Source: Lycocorax pyrrhopterus obiensis
Taxonomy: Eukaryota; Chordata; Aves; Passeriformes; Paradisaeidae
DNA: 64,000 nt
Direction: 5' to 3'
Assembly: GCA_014706295.1 (NCBI GenBank)
Contig: JACSVZ010000038.1
Coordinates: 3,224,001 to 3,288,000 of the forward strand
In this document: positions 25,180 through 34,180 of the stretch, one piece after another
Position numbering within the stretch: position 1 is the first letter of the stretch
How the letters are laid out: every line of letters begins with the position of its first letter
The notes under the pieces: model-generated
Told to the model about the DNA's origin: nothing
Database searches by the model: none
What the model saw: the letters and a program-made list of their open reading frames with translations, nothing else
Translations under genes and position numbers: made by a program

Positions 25180-25391
25180 CTCAGCGACAGGGACCACGGC
25201 TGCCCCGGGCGGGGGCGGACAGGCCTCGGAGCCGGCGACGGATGCGGGGCCTGAGCCACGGCCGATGGGGAGGGCGAACAAAGCGGCGGAGCCCGGTGGG
25301 CGGGGAGGGGCCGGTGCGGGGCCCTCCCCGCCACGGGGGCATAAAAGCAGGGCGGCGGCGGTGGCGCGGGGAGAGGAGCGGAGCGGGCAGG
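25180..25391 (+). promoter_or_regulatory. ANGPTL4: ANGPTL4 core promoter and 5' UTR
   Basis: A TATA-like box CATAAAAG (25340-25347) lies about 45 bases before the start codon. A GC box GTGGGCGGGG lies at about 25296-25305. The block is CpG-dense and runs into exon 1. Transcription should start near 25370, leaving a very short 5' UTR. The start site is inferred from the usual TATA-to-start spacing. Confidence 0.7.
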
Positions 25392-25907
25392 ATGCAGCTC
25401 GGCGGCGCGGCGCTGCTGCTGTGCGCGGCGGGGCTCGCCGCGGCCCCAGCGCCGGCACCGGGGGCCGGGGCTGAGCGGCGGGCGGCGGCGGGAGCCGGGC
25501 GGGAGCGGCGGGCGCAGTTCGCCTCCTGGGACGAGGTGAACGTGCTGGCCCACGGGCTGCTGCAGCTGGGGCACGGCCTGAAGGAGCACGTGGAGCGCAC
25601 CAAGGGACAGCTGCGGGAGCTGGGCGGGCGGCTGAGCGCCCACAACAGCTCCCTGGGGCGGCTGCTGCGGCAGGCGCGGGAGGCGCAGGAGCGCGGCGAG
25701 CGGCTGCGGGGCAGCGTGCGGGAGCTGGAGGGCCGCGGCCGGCAGCTGCTCAACCTCTCCGAGGCGCTGCGGCAGCGGCTGGAGGAGGTGGCGGCTGACA
25801 AGGACGCGATCCAGGGCCGGCTGGAGCGGCTGGAGGGCCGGGTCCGTCTGGCGCTGCAGGCGCGGCCGGCTGGGAACCAGAGCGCTCGGGACCTGGGGGC
25901 GCTGCAG
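25392..25907 (+). CDS. ANGPTL4: ANGPTL4 coding exon 1
   Basis: Encodes residues 1-172: signal peptide, R-E-R-R motif (37-40), lipase-inhibiting segment and the long arginine/leucine-rich coiled coil. The donor is GCAG|GTGAGC at 25907/25908, phase 0. GC content is very high compared with later exons. There is no cysteine after residue 11. Confidence 0.95.
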
Positions 25908-28900
25908 GTGAGCGCGGGGGACACCGGCATCCACCGGGGGAGCGGGGTGGGGGGACCAGACCGGCACCGGGCGGGGGAAGTGGGATGGAGAGGACCCGAC
26001 GCGCCCCTGCCACTGGCACCGACGTGGGGAGCGTTGGTGGGGGGCCACACCCCAGACCCCACCCGCTCGGGGACACCGAGAGCGATGGGGACCCGACCGC
26101 CCCGGGACATCGGGAGCAGCGGGTGGGGATCGGCTTCAGGAGAGCGGAGCGGTCCTGGAGGCACCGGGAGCACCCTCCCGGGAGTCTCGCATGGCCAGAG
26201 CTTCCCGGAGCTGTGGGGCTCACCTGGCTCTTCCCCCGCAGTCCCTGATGGATGCTCAGAACCTGCGGATCGAGGAACTTCTGCAGAAAATCAAGCAGCA
26301 GCAGTACAAGCTGGACAAGCAGAACCTGCAGATTAAAAGCCTACAGAGCAAGGTGAGCCCCTGCCCTGTGCTGCAGCCCCCAGCCTGGCCCTACGTGCTG
26401 TGGGCACCCTGGTGTGAACACCCCTGCTGTCCCAGCTCTGGTGGCTGTGCTGCTGCTCCCTGGCTTTGAGGACCCCAAAGGGGCCACAGCTCTGGTCCCC
26501 ATGCTGCAGTGATGTGAGGGTAGCAACCTGCAAGCTTCCAGAGAGTTTGTATGGAGCAATAGGAGGAACTGGTGGGTGGGAACAACCTCCCTGGGCTCTG
26601 CTTTTGCATTCATCTGCAGAATAAACTAGCTAGCATGGGTGTGAAAAACCACAATCATTTCTGGCTTTGCCAGGACTGGGTATCTCCTATTCCTCGAGGT
26701 TTCTAGGCAAGTTCAGCCCCAGCTCTGGCCACGGGGAGTGGCTGGCCAGCTCCCCTGAATAAGGGGGTGGAAAACAGGCTGAGATAAAACTGTTCTGACT
26801 TGTGCATTTTTTTTTTAGGTCAATCTACTAATTCCCCTACACCACAACAAAACACAGTCTCCAAAGTGGAAGATAAGCCTGAAAAAGAGCCTCAACCTCA
26901 CCAACCAGAGTCAGAATGGCAGTGGGGAGCCTGTGCAGACACAGAGTGAGTATCTGCTGGTGCTGCCCTGCTTGTCCACGCCAGAGCAAACCTGCAGCAG
27001 TTGTAGCCTTTTTGAAACAAAAGGTTCATTTGTCCTGAGCCAGGATGTGAGATTTGCTTGAAAAACTGGAGCTTGGGAGTATGGCCAGAGTGAGGGGTTC
27101 TGGAGCACAGGCAGAAGCCTTCTGGGCCAGTGTTAGTCCAGCAGGAATTTAAGGATTAAAGAGGCTTTTTTCCTGCCTGGTGTTAGGAATGCGGTGGGGA
27201 GCAGACAAAGCCTGAGAGCAGGTATTTGTCAAGAAGGATTGGCAGGTGGGGGGTGAGGAGAGGAGGGTCTCAGCTCTTCTGAGTTAACTCTTGTTCACCT
27301 GCTCACATTTCACCAGGCACGATCTGCTTTGCTGTCTGTGGGAGGAGGGGAGGGTTAGGGAGCCCTGGCCTGAGAGCAGAGCTGCGTGCTTGTGTATCCC
27401 TCTCCCTTGGCTCGTATTTAGAGCTCATGCATGAAACACAAGTGTCTCAGCTCGCACTATCCTTAGCAGAAGGTGCTGAGTGGCAGTGGATGCTCACAGC
27501 CCTGGGAAATGTGCACTGGAGCAGGCGAGTGGATGCTGTATCTGCAACTCCCGGCTCTGCCTGGAGCATCTTCTCCTGTGGCAGCAGGGCTGGAGGGGCT
27601 CCTGCAGAGCAAAGAGCAGCAGAGTGGGTGTCCCCAGCTGCACCATGTCCTGCAGCCTCCCTCCAGACAGGAACTGGTGTCCCCGCAGGGTTTGCGGGCC
27701 AGGAGCAGCTGCTGTCGTGTTGTGTCAGCTAGATCACAGTGCTAGTGCCTGTGCAGCTGTCTGGGGATCTTCAGCAGGAGCCAAACAGAAACCAGGCAGG
27801 ATGAGGAGGCATGGGGAATTCCTGCTCAGGGCCTGATGCAGGGGTGGTTATGGGAAAACACATGGTAATTCATCTGTGGAGCTGGGAGCTGTCACTGGTG
27901 TGTCTGAAAGCTGGGTGGGCAGAATAAAGGGCTTGTCCACATGGACAAGAAGAGAGGTGGGATATGGGGCTTTGAACTCCTCCTGGTGCTCAGCTCAGTG
28001 GGGCTGTGCAGGGTCAACCTTACTCAGAGCAGCACTTCTAAGCCAGAAAACTCTCTCAGAACTTCTCTCCCGTTTTTTTCCAAGCTCTGCTTTGTGACTT
28101 GCCTGCAGTAGTGTGTGTCATAGAATTGTTTGGGTGGGAAGGGACCTCTAGAGGTTATCTAGTCTAACCCCTAATTCCACTCTTGGGGTATGCTGAATGT
28201 GGGGTGCAGGGAGATGGGTTGGGACCTTTCCTACTTGCTGGTGCAGATGTAGGCTGTGCTGGCTGATGCTGGCTGCAGAAATGTTTGTGATGCACAGTGG
28301 GAGGCAGCAAGAGCTACAGCCCCCACGGATGCTGTGTGAGCTCAGCACCTCCCAGTGCTGCACTGTCTCTGATGGAGAGACCCTGGGCATGCCGATTCTG
28401 TCCCTCCCAGCTGTGAGCTTCCCCTTTCCTTGCCTAATCCCTGATGTTGGTATCACTGACAGACAACAAATTGGCTTCCTTTCATTAGCAAGTCGAGTGA
28501 GTTTTCTGGCAAACCTTAAAGCGCACAGGCTGGCCCTGTGCCCTCTGCCTGGGGAGGCTTGTGGCTGCCTTCAGAGCAGGGGAGTGCTGGGGAGGCTTGT
28601 GCTGGCGGCTCCTGGGCTATTGTCAGGCAGAGCCCGGTGCCGGCGTGGCCCTGGGGAGCAGCGATGAACTCCACCAGCAGCCCTTGCAGAAAGACCCTTT
28701 TATTTGCATCCAGTGAACACAAGTTTTTTCAGGGCTGGGCTGGCATGAGGCCAAGCATGTGAAAGTTGAAGGCTCAAAGCTGCCTGGAGAGTGAGAGGTT
28801 TAATAGCTTGCAGAAAGAGGATCACGTCTTTGGGCAGAGCCTGTGCTTGCTGGCAGCCGGCCGAGTAGGGGAAAGGTAGAGCCCTGCTCACGTTCTCCCC

Positions 28901-31900
28901 GTGGCGCTGAGACTCCAAAATAATGGGGTTGGGTTGGGGCGGGAGAGGGGGAGGCAATGCAGGCAGCTCTAGGCATGCCCTGCCATCCCCGAGGATGGGT
29001 GTTTAATACCAGGTTAGTGACCTCCTGTGTCATGGCTGGAAATCCTGTTGGGTGAACACAGAGCCTAAGGCAGATCCAGTCTTGTTGTCTTGCTTGGCTA
29101 AATAAAGGGGGAGGGAAAAGAAAACACAGGAGCAGTCAGGAGGGCTTGTTCTGCTGGTGCTGTTCAGATGTGCAACATGAACTGGAACTAACAAGCATGT
29201 TCCTCAAACAAAAAGATTGAGCAGAGGCTGTTCAAGCAGCTGCATCTTGTTCAGCTGCTGGAGAGTCCCTGTGGCACCAGGGGAACAGGTATCGAGTGCA
29301 GGGAGCGCAGCCAGGGCCCAGAAATGAGAAACATGCAGGGATGGAGTTGACTTGTGCATGCTGAGACCGCTGAACTTCTGCCTGGCACCATCCCACCAAT
29401 GCTGGGAGATGCAGTGGGAGAGGAGGTGAGGAGCTTGGCAAGCCCAGGACCTTCCTGCTGTGGCAGTATGAGCAGGGGCCTCTGGCTGGGGGGTTCCTTC
29501 CTCCGAGCCTGGTTTACTTCCCTGCCTGCATTTACCCAGAAAGTGGGGCTATTTGGGATGCACTCAGCCCCTGCGTTGCTGGGGGCTCTGTGTGGTTTTG
29601 ATCCTCGATGCACAGTGCCCTCAATCCCTGTGTCATGGGTTCAGGGTAGGGCTGGGGCACAGCTTGTCCTGTGGTGCGCTGATGGTGGCACCAGTCCTGC
29701 ACTGGCATTGCCCTGGGGGTGCGAGGGATGTGCCACGAGCTGTGCTGGCTGTGGGAGAGGGGCTGCCCCTGCCGAGGAAGGGAGATTTTGTGGGGGGAGG
29801 GGGAGGCAAAGGGTGGGATATGTTAGAAATGGGTGAAAGGTGATGGCAGGTGTCACATTGCTGTCCCCTGGCTCCCCCCGACCTCTCCTCCACTTGGGGC
29901 TCTGCTCTTCACCCCAATGCAGTGTCAGGGCTCCCCAGCACCCAGTGAGGGTGGGATGGGGTGATGCTGTGCAGGGGCTGCTTTTGCTCTTGGCAACTCA
30001 AAGGCCCTTTTTTTCCCCCCTGCCTCTGCCCCCAGGGAAGGCCCTGGCTGTTGGAGGAAGCCCTTCTCCCTGCTGCTGCTCTGGATCATGGTGTCAGCCC
30101 TGACCCTGGGGCAGCTACTGCAAGGGGACCCCCACGGCCAGCACTCTAGCACAGAGCTTGTCTTGAGGTTTCTTTACTCGTCTGTCTCGGGGTCATGCTG
30201 GCAGCAGCTGTGAGCCAGGGTAGTCAGAACTGCAACCCATCTGCCCTGGCCTAGGGAGAACAGGCCCCCTTTGTCTGGGGGTGACTGGGGCACCTGTCCC
30301 TGCTGACAAAGAGCCCCTTGACTGCACAGCAGCCTGAGGCTGAAGTTCCTGCACATCCTCCTGTGGCCTTTTGACTTGGGTGTTGTAACAGGTTCCCCAT
30401 GCCTCATCTCTCCCGAGTGCTGTGGGTTGTGGTTCCTGGATGGACTTTTATCAGTGCTGTTGAAATGCTGCTTCGCTGGCAGCTCTGGGCAAAGTCCCCG
30501 CAGGGCAGAAGGAGCAGTGGGAGCCCCTGGGGATGGAGGGGGACGAGCTGGGGGTGGCTTCACCCTGGGCAGTCCACTCCTGCAAGGAGCTAGGGCTCCC
30601 AGAGTCCACCCCCCTTCCTTGCCTCGGTCACTGTATCTTGGAAAAAGGGTCACCCCAGCCTGGCGCTGTGCCTGCTGGTGGCAGGTTGCCCAGCAGGACG
30701 TCTGGCTGGGGCCACCACAGTTGCTGGGATGGTCATGTGCTGGATGCTCAGGCACCTTCCTGATGTCAGGACTCTGTCTTTCTTTCTGCCTCTGAGGCCC
30801 CTTGACCCTGCTTCAGCCTCCTGTGGGATGGGGATGCTTGGCCCTGGCGTTGCCCCACCCCAAATGGGCCGCTCCCGCCTGTGGGTGTAGAGGGAGCTGG
30901 GAAGCTCCTCTGTCCCTCCTCGATGGGGAGCCCTGCTCTCCAGCTGAGGTCACTCCAGCCTGGCCCAAAGCCTGGCTTCTGCCTTGGATGAAAGCCCAAG
31001 GAGCTCTGTTTGAATAAAAGGAAAGATGTGGGGTCACAGCGTTTAAAGATGCTGAAGTCAGGGGCCGTGTCCCCAGCATGAGTCCGGAGCCACAGCCACT
31101 GCTGTGCACAGCTGGCCGGGCTTGTGGCCAGGGCTGCAAGTGCCAGGGCCGTGGTAGGAGCAACCTGCTGAGGAAGTGGGGTTTGTGGCCATCTCCTCAG
31201 TTGCTGTTTCCTTCCCCTGCAGAGCTCCCAGAGGGTTGCCACCAGCTCTTCCTGGCTGGGCAGCAAAGCAGTGGCGTTTTCCAGGTGCAGCCTGCAGGAT
31301 CTCAGCCCTTCAAAGTCTACTGCGACATGACCGCAGGTAAGGCCGTGCAGTGTCCCGCAGGGCTTGGCAGGGTGCTCTTGTAAATGGTAACTCCAAGTGA
31401 CTGTGTTTTCCCTTCCCACAGAGGGTGGCTGGACAGTGATCCAGAGGCGCATGGATGGCTCTGTGGACTTTGACCAGATGTGGGATGCCTACAAAAATGG
31501 CTTTGGAGACCTTCGTGGTAGGTGGATGATGGTGTCTATGTTCTCACTGCGGGATAAGGGAAGCTTAGCAAAAGTCATTCCCCTTGCTGGCCCCTGGAGC
31601 TCTCTGTGCTGAAGCACAGGCATGGGCTGAAGAGGGGGGGGGACACTGCTTGCAGAGCAGGGATCCTTGATCTTCCTGATGTGTCCTGCAGGTGTCAGAC
31701 AGTGATTCAAACACCACAGCATCCTAGGTTGTCCCTATTTGTCTTTGGAGCTTGCTCACATCTCTGCTTTTCATGGCATGTTTGTATCCCTGCAGCCAAT
31801 GTCATGAGTCTTATTTCAGGTGACTTCTGGCTGGGCCTGGAGAAGATACATCACCTTGTCCAAGAGGGAAAATACAATCTCCTGATTGAGCTGGAAGACT

Positions 31901-32833
31901 GGGAGGGGAATTCCCAGGCGGTTCAGTTTGTCTTCAGTCTTGGTGGTGAGAGCACAGCCTACACACTCAACCTGCTGGGGCCTCTGTCTGGAGAGCTGGA
32001 AAATGCCATTGGGGAATTCAGGCAGCTGCCCTTCTCCACTCGGGATCGTGACCATGACCTTAAAGCTGACACAAACTGTGCCAAACACCTCTCAGGTCAG
32101 TCTGAAGTCTTCTATCCCAGTGTGTGCACTTCCCTTTCAGCCCTCCACTGTCTGGTGGTGGTCCAGTGGGACACAGACCCTGTGGCACTAGACCCCTCTG
32201 CTGTTGAGCCTGTCTTGTCCCCTACTACCCTGGGACAGTTGCTGCTTTGGGAGGAGCTGTGCAGGGAACCAGGAGGGAAGCTGAAGCTGGGGGAGGGTTC
32301 ATGGTTCAGGTCTTGGCCTAGGCATCTGTCCTCATAACAGCTTTGCGGTCTGCCACTTTGCTTGGAACCTTTTCAAGCAGAGCAGAGGCCTCCCCTGCCC
32401 TGGCTGCTGAAAGGTTGGAGGGGGTTTTTCACACAAGGAGGAGCAGCCTGGATTTGCAGATGCAGCCTGAAGTCATACAGGATCTGTGAAAGGTTCCCCG
32501 GTGCATGGGGCTCCTTGACTGTGCGTGAGGTGGTCTTGTAAGATCTCAAAGCCCTGGAAAAGTTGGGGAAATGGGGGCATCAGCTGCCTTGAACCTGGGT
32601 TTTTCTGTCTGGAATTTCTGTGAGTTAAAATTCTCTTCATTGCCCTTGTAGGTGGCTGGTGGTTCAGCACCTGTGGCCATGCCAACCTCAACGGGAAGTA
32701 CTTCCGCTCCATCCCCCGGCAGAGGCATGAGCGCAAGCAGGGCATCTTCTGGAAGACATGGAAGGGCAGGTACTACCCCCTGAAGTCAACCGTCATGAAA
32801 ATCCAACCTGCAGCACTGGAAGCAGAGCCCTGA
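25392..32833 (+). CDS. ANGPTL4: Angiopoietin-like protein 4, seven coding exons
   Basis: Coding exons: 25392-25907, 26242-26352, 26819-26945, 31223-31336, 31422-31517, 31820-32095 and 32652-32833. They join in frame to 473 codons with canonical GT-AG introns. In vertebrates ANGPTL4 is secreted and inhibits lipoprotein lipase. The signal peptide is about residues 1-18. The lipase-inhibiting segment begins [13 protein letters not shown] (43-55), with E48 equivalent to human E40. A long coiled coil follows to about residue 209, then a linker (210-252) and a fibrinogen-like domain (about 254-469) keeping all four cysteines (257, 285, 408, 421) and the GGWTVIQRR and WKGRYYPL motifs. Human ANGPTL4 has 406 residues; the excess is mainly in the exon 1 coiled coil. 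Odd points: human Cys76 and Cys80 align with His84 and Leu88, and the linker has no convertase site. The start has a purine at -3 and directly precedes the signal peptide. ANGPTL3 is excluded by the C-terminal domain match and the RAB11B neighbour. Confidence 0.97.
25908..26241 (+). other. ANGPTL4: ANGPTL4 intron 1
   Basis: A short, GC-rich phase-0 intron ending CCCCCGCAG. It is CpG-dense like exon 1. Nothing else is seen. Confidence 0.9.
26242..26352 (+). CDS. ANGPTL4: ANGPTL4 coding exon 2
   Basis: Encodes residues 173-209, the distal coiled coil with leucine heptads and a QQQ run, ending SLQSK. It matches the human SLQTQ..QHLQSQ segment in length and pattern. Acceptor CCCGCAG and donor GTGAGC, phase 0 at both ends. 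Confidence 0.95.
26353..26818 (+). other. ANGPTL4: ANGPTL4 intron 2
   Basis: A 466-base intron with a strong poly-T acceptor tract ending TTTTTTAG. No repeat or embedded gene is seen. Confidence 0.9.
26819..26945 (+). CDS. ANGPTL4: ANGPTL4 coding exon 3 (linker)
   Basis: Encodes residues 210-251 plus one base of codon 252. The linker has no arginine, hence no R-X-K/R-R convertase site such as human R161-R164. It carries four N-glycosylation sequons (N219, N235, N238, N242). Donor GTGAGT, phase 1. Confidence 0.93.
28117..28175 (-). mobile_element. CR1 LINE fragment, antisense 3' tail
   Basis: The + strand reads TCATAGAATTGTTTGGGTGG..GGGACCTCTAGAGG..CTAACCCC, the reverse complement of the CR1 3' terminus. 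Only about 60 bases remain. Confidence 0.85.
30488..30500 (+). promoter_or_regulatory. HNF4-like motif in ANGPTL4 intron 3
   Basis: GGGCAAAGTCCCC contains the HNF4-selective core CAAAGTCC. As a PPAR DR1 it is weak, because the second half-site matches poorly. It lies about 720 bases before exon 4. Confidence 0.25.
31223..31336 (+). CDS. ANGPTL4: ANGPTL4 coding exon 4
   Basis: Starts the fibrinogen-like domain with the sequence [10 protein letters not shown] and ends CDMTA. Cys257 and Cys285 form the first expected disulphide of the fold. Acceptor CCCCTGCAG and donor GTAAGG, phase 1 at both ends. Confidence 0.95.
31422..31517 (+). CDS. ANGPTL4: ANGPTL4 coding exon 5
   Basis: Encodes [17 protein letters not shown] to GFGDLR, a hallmark fibrinogen-domain stretch. 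It is flanked by an 85-base intron 4 and a 302-base intron 5 (31518-31819). The intron 5 donor is GTAGGT. Nothing else is seen in either intron. Confidence 0.95.
31820..32095 (+). CDS. ANGPTL4: ANGPTL4 coding exon 6
   Basis: Encodes [13 protein letters not shown] through [15 protein letters not shown], including Cys408. Acceptor TTATTTCAG and donor CTCAG|GTCAGT. The arrangement matches the mammalian exon. Confidence 0.95.
32096..32651 (+). other. ANGPTL4: ANGPTL4 intron 6
   Basis: A 556-base intron between the last two coding exons, ending CCCTTGTAG. No repeat, ORF or motif of note is seen. Confidence 0.9.
32652..32833 (+). CDS. ANGPTL4: ANGPTL4 coding exon 7, C-terminus
   Basis: Encodes [18 protein letters not shown] (with Cys421) to the C-terminus ..LEAEP, then TGA at 32831-32833. 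The [14 protein letters not shown] motif is diagnostic of ANGPTL4-type fibrinogen domains. Confidence 0.95.
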
Positions 32834-34180
32834 AATTGCTACTTGAGACTTTCTCTGTGGAGCATGGACCTGAGCTCCGTCACTTGCTGTTTACAGAAAA
32901 AAATCCCCCCTTCCTTGGTTAGAAGCCCTTTAGAGGCACGACACTGCTCCTCGCTAAAAGTAAAACAGCTCCGTGTTGCCAAAACCCCTGGATGGGAGCT
33001 CCCAAACCTGAAGAGGAGCCACCAGGAGGGAGATCCACCTCCAGAGCATGCATGAGGGTCTTCTGACCTGCCATGTGCTGCTGTGGGAAGTTCAAATTGT
33101 CTGGTGCTTTCTATCCTGTCTTAACATTTCTGTACTGTGTTGATGAGCTGGGCCTGGGGCAGGTGGGGCATGTGAAGTGTCTCACTGCTATGGACCACAG
33201 CATTGGGTATGGAGTCTTGCTGTGTCCTGTCTTTCACTGTTGTTCCCAAGTGATGTCCCACATACCCTCCTGTGAGAGCCCCTGGAACTTCCTTCCCTTG
33301 CTGGATCTGGGGGCAATGAGCCTCAGGCAGCTCCATCTGTGCAGCCCCTGTTCCCCTGAGGTACAGGGCTTGGTGGGAGGGCTGAGGGTGACCTGTGCAG
33401 AAGGGGACCTCAGGCTCACTTGCCTTCCCTTTGAAGACCTGTATTTCTGGCTGTGCTGGAATTTCCTGGGAGCTGGGAAAACTGCTTCCAGCTCTAAGGT
33501 TGATGGGTGAGATCCTGCGGCTGGTTGCCTGAGGGGCCAGGTCCTGGGGAACTGTGTCTGGAGCCTGCCAGTGCTGCTGGGAGTGGGTAGGACGAGCAGT
33601 GGGACAGCACAGATACGGAGCAGTGACTGTCCCTGGGTGGGACCAGCCCTGCTGTCACTGTCAGCCCTCCAGAAGTAGGGGCTGCCTTCTTCCACCAGAC
33701 CCCTCATGCTTTGCAGAGTGACTGGACTTGTCCCACATGTGTGTCCCAGCACTACAAGGCCAGGGGACAGCAGGGTTTCTCTGCAAGAGCCACAGCTCAT
33801 CAGGTCTCTGTTTTCACCTCTGCCTTTGGGGTGGGTGTCTGGGGAGAGGTGGCCAAAACAGGTCCCTGAAAACTTACAGGCCAAGCTGCAGTCTTGGGGC
33901 TTCCCAAGCATCCTGCCCTATTGAAGTCATATTGACTACTGTGCTAGAGCTCCTAGCTGCTAAATACTGTACATAGTTGTTTGTAGGATGTTGGACCTTG
34001 TTGATGAATTCCGTGTTTCAATTTGTTTTCATATTTAAATGCAGTGTTAATAACAATGTGGTGTAATTTATAAATGTTGATGCCGGAAAGGAAAGCAAGT
34101 GTAGTTTGTGTATTTTAAACATTTTTTGTACTAAAATATCTTTTCTGAAGATGTCTTTTAATAAAAACAAACCTTTAAGT
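32834..34180 (+). other. ANGPTL4: ANGPTL4 3' UTR
   Basis: About 1.35 kb from the stop to a cleavage region after AATAAA at 34160-34165. The last 250 bases are AT-rich, typical of a 3' UTR end. A Pumilio-type element TGTACATA lies at 33968-33975. The exact cleavage point is inferred. Confidence 0.75.
34160..34165 (+). terminator. ANGPTL4: ANGPTL4 polyadenylation signal AATAAA
   Basis: A canonical hexamer in the context TTTTAATAAAAACAAACC, followed within about 30 bases by GT-rich sequence. It is the first canonical signal after an uninterrupted UTR-like stretch. Confidence 0.75.

Larger units (their letters stand above)
26946..31222 (+). other. ANGPTL4: ANGPTL4 intron 3 (large)
   Basis: The 4.3-kb intron contains one short CR1 fragment and no recognised embedded gene. 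In mammals intron 3 of ANGPTL4 holds a PPAR response element. By eye I found no convincing DR1 here. The closest nuclear-receptor-like sequence is an HNF4-type GGGCAAAGTCCCC at about 30488-30500. Confidence 0.85.

Noticed and set aside
24867..26048. 393-codon minus-strand open frame over the ANGPTL4 promoter and exon 1
   Set aside because: It is antisense to a clear coding exon and to the purine repeat, proline/serine-rich with low-complexity dipeptides, and has no recognisable domain. High GC removes stops.
29630..29660. TGTCATGGGTTCAGG as a possible avian LTR start
   Set aside because: Only the first few bases resemble known LTR ends. No matching CA end, polypurine tract or second copy was seen.
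30935..30990. AGGTCA half-site in ANGPTL4 intron 3 as PPAR element
   Set aside because: The second half-site at one-base spacing is missing. It is an isolated half-site only.
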